From Cyclobacteriaceae bacterium (GTDB lineage: Bacteria; Bacteroidota; Bacteroidia; Cytophagales; Cyclobacteriaceae), in NCBI GenBank assembly GCA_019751475.1, contig JAIENH010000753.1, forward strand, positions 1 through 5,828: a DNA stretch of 5,828 bases, given 5' to 3'. The translations under genes and the position numbers were made by a program. The notes under the pieces are model-generated. The model saw only the letters and a program-made list of their open reading frames with translations. It did not search any database and was not told the origin of the DNA. Shown piece after piece: positions 1 to 4,692 of the stretch (within the stretch, counting starts at the first letter, position 1; each line of letters begins with the position of its first letter).

Positions 1-349
1 TCACGAGCATGGCCATCATGTCGCTCACACCGGAAAATGCTTTGCGCTGATCATCCAGGTTAGCTGTAGCAACTATCTTAGCTGCTTCATCGGCTACCAT
101 TTTGCCGTTGGTCACGCCCGCCAACGATTTTTGCAACTCACCCGCTGCGTTTTTCGCTTCATCAGATTTAGATGCCACCAAAGCGTCTTTCAGATGAAGG
201 TAATGCTCGTAGGCTTTGCCGATGCTGGCGTCTTTGAACATCACCATATTCTCTTCATTTTTTTGATCACCCTGCTTGGCATGATCGTGTTGTGCAAAAG
301 CTGCCCAGCTACCTAGAACCAGGCAAAGCGTCATCATTTTTGTTTTCAT
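1..349 (-). CDS. Secreted DUF3347-domain protein (3' end outside window)
   Basis: This reading frame starts at 349 and runs off the window edge after 116 complete codons, so the C-terminus is missing. Residues 1-19 form a clear Sec signal peptide (Lys-rich start, hydrophobic core, A-F-A before Gln20), and the mature end is His/Asp-rich (QHDHAKQGDQ). From about residue 36 it resembles the DUF3347 module at the end of the neighbouring adaptor: LHLKDALVASKSDEAKNA here against KVKDALVASDAKNA there. DUF3347 proteins are exported, mostly helical and of unproven function, and often sit with copper or heavy-metal efflux genes in Bacteroidota. A periplasmic metal-binding or metal-delivery role, like CusF in concept, is inference. 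The conserved C-terminal Cys and NPYFG region expected in the family would lie beyond the window. It is the last visible gene of the operon, 23 nt after the methyltransferase. No Shine-Dalgarno site is visible, and the leader is A/T-rich. Confidence 0.82.
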   Translation of the reverse strand, partial: MKTKMMTLCLVLGSWAAFAQHDHAKQGDQKNEENMVMFKDASIGKAYEHYLHLKDALVASKSDEAKNAAGELQKSLAGVTNGKMVADEAAKIVATANLDDQRKAFSGVSDMMAMLV

Positions 350-372
350 AATTGTTACATGTTTAAGTTTAA

Positions 373-1053
373 TTATAGTATTGCGTTGTTCTTTTTTGTT
401 GCCTTGATAAGTCTTACCGTGCCGACCATCGTTTTAAAATGCGTAGTCTCCTCTAATCCCAGAAAAATTTCTTTGATGGCGTTGGATAATAAATTCTGGA
501 TGTTATCGGTCGTTGTCTGAAATCCGTCTAGTAATTGAACCGAATAGAATCCAATCCGCTGGAAAATACTTGCGGGCTTACCAAAATCAGCGATATGAAA
601 TTGGCCGGAGGGTTTAAGTACTCGGTGGATTTCTTCTAATGCAAAATATTTTTGTTTTAACGTGAGGTGATGAAATACCAGGCTTGACATGACATGATCG
701 AACGAGTTGTCTGGATACGGAAGTCTGTTGCCATCGTATTGCTGCACGTCAATGTTCATGTCGGCTTTTGAAAGTTTTTCTTTCGCGATGGAAATTATTT
801 TCTCATCGATATCCACACCAAAAAATTCGGCTTGAGGATGCTTCTGCGCAGCCATGATAGAAAGTGTAAGCGAGCCACACCCAAAATCCAGCACCCGATC
901 ATTCGGTTTGATTTTCATTTGCTGGATCAGGGCTGATTTAAACTCTCGCTCAGGCATCGTGAATTGGAGCACTGGATCATACACTTTTGTAAGCCAGTCG
1001 TACTTTAATGCGGGTATATAATTTTTGCTTTCTGTCATTTTCTTATTGTTCAT
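373..1053 (-). CDS. Class I SAM-dependent methyltransferase, UbiE-like
   Basis: This is a 226-residue cytoplasmic methyltransferase of the Rossmann-fold class I type. Motif I is VLDFGCGSLTLS (about residues 54-65), the acidic ribose-binding strand is FFGVDID (77-83), motif II lies around NSFDHVMSSLVFHHL (116-130), and the ALEEIHRVLKPSGQFHIADF region (138-157) is typical of UbiE/COQ5-like enzymes. The N-terminal YIPALKYDWLTKVYDP and the C-terminal QLLDGFQTTTDN are hallmarks of a widespread uncharacterised subfamily. The open frame extends upstream to 1179, but those 42 extra codons are the out-of-frame shadow of a small membrane-protein gene. The start at 1053 overlaps that gene's stop as TAATG, which suggests translational coupling; Met6 (1038) is the alternative start. 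The third Gly of the usual GxGxG appears to be Leu. The only Cys is in motif I, so it lacks the Cys set of ArsM arsenite methyltransferases. The substrate is unknown; metal stress is suggested only by context. Confidence 0.88.
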   Translation of the reverse strand: MNNKKMTESKNYIPALKYDWLTKVYDPVLQFTMPEREFKSALIQQMKIKPNDRVLDFGCGSLTLSIMAAQKHPQAEFFGVDIDEKIISIAKEKLSKADMNIDVQQYDGNRLPYPDNSFDHVMSSLVFHHLTLKQKYFALEEIHRVLKPSGQFHIADFGKPASIFQRIGFYSVQLLDGFQTTTDNIQNLLSNAIKEIFLGLEETTHFKTMVGTVRLIKATKKNNAIL

Positions 1054-1190
1054 TATTGTTGATGCATGAGTTGACTCCATAAAACGAACAGTACAATTCC
1101 AATCACGATACCATAGACTATTCTTCTTGACCATGTCTTCCAAAAGGAAGGTGGTTGGGGATCGCCATTTTCGCAACAAGGTTTAGCCAT
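1053..1190 (-). CDS. Small single-pass membrane protein with Cys-Cys motif
   Basis: This 45-residue gene starts at ATG 1190, 4 nt after the second adaptor's stop, and ends with TAA at 1055-1053, whose last A begins the methyltransferase ATG. The protein opens with MAKPCCENGDPQPP, giving a vicinal pair Cys5-Cys6 and a Pro-rich stretch. An aromatic/basic collar follows (Trp17, Trp20, Arg22, Arg23), then one hydrophobic helix at about residues 24-38 (IVYGIVIGIVLFVLW) and a short uncharged tail. The positive-inside rule puts the N-terminus and the Cys pair in the cytoplasm. Vicinal cysteines in membrane proteins of metal operons, such as MerT, bind soft metals, so a metal-sensing, metal-passing or pump-accessory role is plausible inference. 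The gene is easily missed because a longer open frame (373-1179) covers almost the same bases in another frame. The membrane-protein composition and the close fit between neighbours argue that this frame is the real one. I do not recognise a named family. Confidence 0.8.
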   Translation of the reverse strand: MAKPCCENGDPQPPSFWKTWSRRIVYGIVIGIVLFVLWSQLMHQQ

Positions 1191-1194
1191 AGTT

Positions 1195-2904
1195 TTATTT
1201 TAAAGTTGCTTTTGTCTCTCCACAGCGCAGCATCTGCTCACCAAAATAGGGGTTGCTGATTTGTTCTTCGCGGCTAATCCAGTATGCACCCTTACTATCA
1301 AATGCCATAGGGCAATACTGATAGTATGCTTGAAGTCCCTTCACCTGAAAGACTTTGATAGCAGCATACAGTGCATCGGTTAGTTGTGAAAATGACGCAC
1401 GTTGAATTTCGATGTCCTTGGCAGCTTCAATCCGTTTTATTGATTCTTCCATCGTTTTTAGTTGCTCCATCCACTTCATGTGAGCATCCCCTTTGAGAAG
1501 CGACATATCCACTTGCTTGAGTTTGGTGGTAACCTCTACGATTTGAGTTGAGGCATTTTTAGCATCGGAAGCCACCAATGCATCTTTTACTTTCAGATAC
1601 GATGTGATGAGCGCTCCAAGTTGTTGTGAGAATTTAGGGTCGACAGAAATGGGTTTTTCTTCCACCTTAGTTGTGCGCTGTGATGAGGCCGTGGTCTGAT
1701 CTGTCGCTTGTCCATGTTGGTGGCCGGCCATCGGATTAGCACCTTTCTTTAAAACAATTTCACTGTACAGCAGATAGGCACCGGTGACGACTATACTATC
1801 GCCTTCTTCAATACCGCCCGTGACTTCTACTTTGTTAAAATTCTCTAAGCCGGTGCTTACCATTTGGGCTTTGAATATTCCTTTGCCCGTCTTTCTATAC
1901 ACATGTCCGCCATTCTCTTCACGAATCACTGCATCAGCGGGAAGGGTAAGGGCTTTCTTTTTGGAATGTTCGAAAACTATTTCTGCCTGCATGCCGGGAA
2001 CAAATTGGTAGTCGGGATTAAGCAGCGCAGCTCTCAAAATAAAGATTTGGCTTCCTTGGCGATACTCCGGTGAAAGGAAAATTACGGTGCTTTCCATCGG
2101 TTGATTTGCAAACCCGTTGACATAAATAGTGACGGGTTCTCCCAATTTTATCAGGGAAGCTTCATGAGGATATAACTCTGCCTCCACCCATAGTCTGTTC
2201 AATTTTTCAAGCCGGTAAATAGCCGCGCCTTCTGTAACATACTGTCCTTCGGATACCATTATTTCGGTGATGATGCCCGAAGCAGGGGCCACAAATTGTA
2301 TTCGAGGATTGGTAACTTTGGACTTCGACAGGTCATTTATCTGAGCCTCCGTCATGCCATACAGCCACAGTTTCTTTTTAGCAGCCTGCAGGTATGACTG
2401 GTATCTTTTGTTATCGATTGACCTTGCCTGTTCGTGGGCCAACAAAAATTCTTGTTGAAAGGTGAGCAGTTGTTCACTGTAGATTTCATAAATGACTTGG
2501 CCTTGGGTGATGCTCACACCGGTCTCTTTAAGAAAGAGTTTATCCAGACGTCCGGGTACACGCGTACTTATCATTTCTGTTTGATTTTCATCTGCCCGTA
2601 GCCTTCCATTTAGAAGTATGCTGTTGCCGATTTCTTGAACACGTAAGGGCTGTACGGTGATGTTGGCCAGCTCAATCTGGCTTTCGCTCAAGGTTACTTC
2701 CGTCTTGTCGCCTCCTGTGGTGACGGGTACGAGATCCATGCCGCATATCGGACAGGTGCCGGGTTTGTCCTGAATGATTTGCGGATGCATCGGACAGGTA
2801 TAAGTCTTCTTTACATCGGCCGCTTGCTCCGAAACCTTTCTCGAATTACAAGCGCTCATCGAGATGATAGCGAAGACCACTATATAGTTTATTATTTTAT
2901 TCAT
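1195..2904 (-). CDS. RND efflux adaptor (CusB-like) with N-terminal metal-binding domain and C-terminal DUF3347
   Basis: This is a 569-residue periplasmic adaptor, probably anchored as a lipoprotein (hydrophobic residues 5-18, lipobox M-S-A-Cys19). Residues 35-60 are a heavy-metal-binding domain, YTCPMHPQI then GTCPICGMDLVP, with Cys37, His40, Cys51 and Cys54. The membrane-fusion body covers about 65-390: a first lipoyl half (STRVPGRLDKLFLKETG), a helical hairpin (about 140-195), a second lipoyl half (FVAPASGIITEIMVSEGQYV), the beta-barrel (LWVEAELYPHE) and a membrane-proximal part ending in GDSIVVTGAYLL. A His-rich linker (MAGHQHGQ, 392-399) leads to a DUF3347 module at about 424-562 containing Cys531-Pro-Met533, then NPYFGEQMLRCG with Cys561. 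At 569 residues it is longer than E. coli CusB (about 400), because of the added domains at each end. It starts 5 nt after the first adaptor and would couple a CusA-like pump to the TolC channel. Cu(I)/Ag(I) is the likeliest substrate by family; specificity is not proven by sequence. Confidence 0.93.
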   Translation of the reverse strand: MNKIINYIVVFAIISMSACNSRKVSEQAADVKKTYTCPMHPQIIQDKPGTCPICGMDLVPVTTGGDKTEVTLSESQIELANITVQPLRVQEIGNSILLNGRLRADENQTEMISTRVPGRLDKLFLKETGVSITQGQVIYEIYSEQLLTFQQEFLLAHEQARSIDNKRYQSYLQAAKKKLWLYGMTEAQINDLSKSKVTNPRIQFVAPASGIITEIMVSEGQYVTEGAAIYRLEKLNRLWVEAELYPHEASLIKLGEPVTIYVNGFANQPMESTVIFLSPEYRQGSQIFILRAALLNPDYQFVPGMQAEIVFEHSKKKALTLPADAVIREENGGHVYRKTGKGIFKAQMVSTGLENFNKVEVTGGIEEGDSIVVTGAYLLYSEIVLKKGANPMAGHQHGQATDQTTASSQRTTKVEEKPISVDPKFSQQLGALITSYLKVKDALVASDAKNASTQIVEVTTKLKQVDMSLLKGDAHMKWMEQLKTMEESIKRIEAAKDIEIQRASFSQLTDALYAAIKVFQVKGLQAYYQYCPMAFDSKGAYWISREEQISNPYFGEQMLRCGETKATLK

Positions 2905-2909
2905 AGCAC

Positions 2910-4286
2910 TTATGGGTTCTTAACTTTTATAAAGCTTTCGCTATCCACCAAGTACTGTGCATTGGCGGCAATCTCAGAGGATTCATCCAGCCCTTCGATG
3001 ACTTCGATCCACCCGTTTGACTCCGATCCAGTCTTTATTCTAAAAGGTGTGAAAGTCTCTTTGTCCTTTATGAATACAATTTGTTGAACACCCAAATCAA
3101 GCACAGCTATCTTTGGTATCCAGAGTGATTGCGCACCAGGTTGATTGAGACGAGCAGTGACCAGTTGACCAACACGAAGAGCATTGTTCTTGTCGCTTAC
3201 ATACGAACGTACCTGAAGAAATTGTTTGCCCTCGCTGAAAAACGGTTGGATAAAATCGATGCGTGACTGAATGACCTCGTCATATCCCTTCACGTTTAAT
3301 TCTATTGGATCGCCTTTCCGGATTTGCTTGTCTTCATCGGCTGAAAAATAGAGTTCTGCCCAAAGGCGGGTACCGTCCACCACTTTAAACAGACTTTGAC
3401 CGGTGGTAACATACATTCCTTCGCGAATGGAAATCTGCTGGCCGAGGAGCGATGACGAGGAAGAAGAACCCATCGCACTGGATGGTTGCATACCACTTGT
3501 TTTTTTACCCATGCCTCCACCGCCCATCGAGGTTGGTTGAGCGAGGCTTGATGGCTGCACTTCAGGGGCGGCAGTTGTTGACTCTACAATATACCCGGTG
3601 TATGGACTGAGCACAGGAAATGCAAAGGTCTCCTTTCCTTCGGCAATCACTTTTTCAATTTGCTCTGTGGTAAGCCCAAGCAAAAGAAGTTTCTGTTTGG
3701 CTCCCTCAAGTAGTTGTTTAGCTTCCGTTTGTTCGTGAACAATATAAAGCAATTCACGTTGCGCGGTCAGCAGTTCGGGGCTGTATACCTCCATAATCAC
3801 CTGGCCCTTCTTTACCGGCTGGTAGTTATACTTTAAAAACAATTTTTCAATTCGCCCGGCAAAGCGAACCGGAATGGAATATGTTTTACGTGTATCGTAG
3901 TTAACTATTCCGGAAGCCACCGCGTCAACCACTAAAGTTTTTCGTTCAGGATGTGTGGTTTGAATTTTAGCCACTACCGAAGCATTGGTCGGTTTGATCA
4001 GTGCTTTTAAGTCTTCCGTTACTACCATCTCGTTTCCACCATTTGACTTTTTCACCAACTCCATTCCACAGATAGGGCATGTTCCTGGTTTATCCTGTAT
4101 CACCTGGGGGTGCATGGAGCAGGTATATTGATCAGTGGGGACATGGGTGTGCTTGCTTTCACGGCTTGTGCAACTTATGATCGTTACAGCTAAAAAAATG
4201 AAAATGGAAAATTGAAAGTTGAATGAACTTGCATGAAGTCTCCATTTTCTTCGTAGAAATAAAAAAGATGACATTACCTGTTTCAT
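2910..4286 (-). CDS. RND efflux adaptor (CusB-like) with metal-binding domain and Met/Ser/Gly-rich loop
   Basis: This is a 458-residue lipoprotein adaptor of a tripartite metal efflux pump. The lipobox is I-I-S-Cys39 after the hydrophobic stretch FSIFIFLAVT, behind an unusually long, basic N-terminal region (LRRKWRLH). Residues 54-78 are a heavy-metal-binding domain, YTCSMHPQV then GTCPICGMEL, with Cys56, His59, Cys70 and Cys73. Next come the first lipoyl half (IPVRFAGRIEKLFLKYNYQP), a hairpin of about 165-215, the second lipoyl half (FPVLSPYTGYIVE, then ISIREGMYVTTGQ), the beta-barrel (LWAELYFSADED) and the membrane-proximal part. The second lipoyl half is split at about 238-283 by a low-complexity loop rich in Ser, Gly, Pro and Met (Met254, 259, 266, 272). 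Unlike the following adaptor it has no DUF3347. The start at 4286 lies 3 nt after the four-helix gene, with AAAGGA 6 nt upstream; Met5 (4274) is the alternative. No later Met precedes Cys39, so the signal peptide needs one of these starts. Its first 29 codons fall inside a possible inserted segment. Confidence 0.93.
   Translation of the reverse strand: MKQVMSSFLFLRRKWRLHASSFNFQFSIFIFLAVTIISCTSRESKHTHVPTDQYTCSMHPQVIQDKPGTCPICGMELVKKSNGGNEMVVTEDLKALIKPTNASVVAKIQTTHPERKTLVVDAVASGIVNYDTRKTYSIPVRFAGRIEKLFLKYNYQPVKKGQVIMEVYSPELLTAQRELLYIVHEQTEAKQLLEGAKQKLLLLGLTTEQIEKVIAEGKETFAFPVLSPYTGYIVESTTAAPEVQPSSLAQPTSMGGGGMGKKTSGMQPSSAMGSSSSSSLLGQQISIREGMYVTTGQSLFKVVDGTRLWAELYFSADEDKQIRKGDPIELNVKGYDEVIQSRIDFIQPFFSEGKQFLQVRSYVSDKNNALRVGQLVTARLNQPGAQSLWIPKIAVLDLGVQQIVFIKDKETFTPFRIKTGSESNGWIEVIEGLDESSEIAANAQYLVDSESFIKVKNP
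4200..4224. repeat. Inverted repeat, copy inside adaptor signal-peptide codons
   Basis: The reverse complement of this 25-mer matches 4661-4685 at 21 of 25 positions; the mismatches fall at positions 5, 7, 19 and 21 of the unit. The unit is built of ATTC/TTTC/ATTTTC steps and is AT-rich. On the coding strand it spells residues 22-29 (FNFQFSIF) of the first adaptor, part of its hydrophobic signal segment. Confidence 0.55.
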
Positions 4287-4289
4287 GGC

Positions 4290-4643
4290 CTATCCTTTGG
4301 TTGAATTTATGAATGCGTTTAACTTGGGACCTAGTTCCTGAATGATTTTGTTGTACTCATCAACCCTTTCCTTACGGATTAACTCCCGCCTTATAACTTT
4401 TCTAAGCCAGGCCTTTGTCTCCTCAAAAGAACCCCGGCTATACCTATAAAATTTCTTTCTATCCGGAGCCGTGAATCGTCCATATCCTTCGGCCAAGTTT
4501 GCTGAGATACTGTCAGACGAGCGAATGATCTGATAGCCAATAGTCTTTTGGGCTTTTTCTGGCCATTTGTCATAGTCGTACCAAATCATATCCGAAAGCT
4601 TTTCCGCCAACTTATAAACATCCAAATCGGTGAGGGGTATCAT
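4290..4643 (-). CDS. Four-helix-bundle protein, S23/IVP family
   Basis: This 117-residue, soluble, all-helical protein belongs to the four-helix-bundle family related to proteins encoded by 23S rRNA intervening sequences. Diagnostic stretches are LDVYKLAEKLSDMIW near the N-terminus, then IIRSSDSISANLAEGYGRFT (about residues 39-58) and YRYSRGSFEETKAWLRK (about 66-82). Its length is normal for the family, and it has no signal peptide or Cys pair. Family members form small oligomers with basic surfaces and are related to Avd of diversity-generating retroelements; a specific function is not established. It has no obvious link to metal efflux, yet it sits between the outer-membrane channel and the first adaptor. 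Imperfect inverted repeats flank it at 4200-4224 and 4661-4685, which suggests it arrived as a small mobile segment. The 3-nt gap to the adaptor means the two are probably read from the same transcript. No Shine-Dalgarno site precedes its ATG. Confidence 0.93.
   Translation of the reverse strand: MIPLTDLDVYKLAEKLSDMIWYDYDKWPEKAQKTIGYQIIRSSDSISANLAEGYGRFTAPDRKKFYRYSRGSFEETKAWLRKVIRRELIRKERVDEYNKIIQELGPKLNAFINSTKG
4293..4298 (-). promoter_or_regulatory. Candidate ribosome binding site for the first adaptor
   Basis: AAAGGA on the minus strand lies 6 nt before the ATG at 4286, inside the last codons of the four-helix gene. It favours the start at 4286 over the in-frame ATG at 4274, which has only a weak CAGGT in front of it. 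Bacteroidota rely little on Shine-Dalgarno pairing, so this is supporting evidence only. Confidence 0.4.
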
Positions 4644-4660
4644 AAATTCAATGAGATTTT

Positions 4661-4685
4661 ATTCGAATTTCAATTTTCGAATTTC
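4661..4685. repeat. Inverted repeat, copy upstream of the four-helix gene
   Basis: This is the partner of 4200-4224 and lies in the 49-bp gap between the TolC-family gene and the four-helix gene. Within it, ATTCGAA at 4661-4667 and TTCGAAT at 4676-4682 are perfect 7-bp inverted arms around an 8-nt loop. The stem is A/T-rich with no U-tract in a useful place, so it is a weak candidate for a terminator. Confidence 0.55.
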
Positions 4686-4689
4686 CAAT
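4662..4689. repeat. Two-copy 14-bp tandem repeat
   Basis: Two adjacent 14-bp units, TTCGAATTTCAATT (4662-4675) and TTCGAATTTCCAAT (4676-4689), differ at two positions and share a 10-bp perfect core. They overlap the inverted repeat and fill most of the gap upstream of the four-helix gene. Tandem AT-rich units of this sort can arise by slippage. Confidence 0.6.
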
Positions 4690-4692
4690 AGA

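Larger units (their letters stand above)
4200..4685. mobile_element. Possible small insertion carrying the four-helix-bundle gene
   Basis: This 486-bp segment is bounded by imperfect inverted repeats and holds the whole four-helix gene plus the first 29 codons of the adjacent adaptor. It encodes no transposase or reverse transcriptase, and I could not identify a target-site duplication. If mobile, it would need to be mobilised in trans. The case rests on the repeats, the unrelated cargo gene in an otherwise functionally coherent operon, and the abnormal N-terminus of the adaptor. The ends are AT-rich, so the exact boundaries are uncertain. Confidence 0.35.

Noticed and set aside
131..316. Plus-strand open frame opposite the DUF3347 protein
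   Set aside because: It is antisense to a gene with a clear signal peptide and family match, and shows no recognisable domain or start context.
350..372. Terminator or promoter between the methyltransferase and the DUF3347 gene
   Set aside because: The 23-bp gap has no stem-loop with a U-tract and is too short for a full promoter; a direct repeat of TTAAAC is too short to interpret.
373..1053. Arsenite methyltransferase (ArsM)
   Set aside because: ArsM needs several conserved Cys residues; this protein has only the Cys in the SAM motif, and no arsenic genes are seen.
1054..1179. In-frame N-terminal extension of the methyltransferase up to an ATG at 1179
   Set aside because: The extra 42 residues do not look like the family N-terminus, which begins near YIPALKYDWL, and the same bases encode a convincing membrane protein in another frame that ends at the ATG at 1053.
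1784..3087. Plus-strand open frames opposite the two adaptors (1784-2011, 1864-2073, 2779-3087)
   Set aside because: They lie antisense to well-supported adaptor codons and resemble no known protein; they are byproducts of coding composition.
3449..3466. Possible sequencing error or frameshift at the Ser run of the first adaptor
   Set aside because: The frame stays open and conserved lipoyl and barrel motifs follow in the same frame, so this is a genuine low-complexity insertion.
3302..3520. Second minus-strand frame inside the first adaptor
   Set aside because: It is an out-of-frame reading of the lipoyl and low-complexity region, with no domain and no gap in the adaptor frame that would need explaining.
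4391..4573. Second minus-strand frame inside the four-helix gene
   Set aside because: The main frame has full family signatures over its whole length; the alternative has none.
4644..4692. Bacteroidota-type promoter (TTTG at -33, TAnnTTTG at -7) before the four-helix gene
   Set aside because: AT-rich sequence is present, but no TAnnTTTG box with proper spacing could be found.
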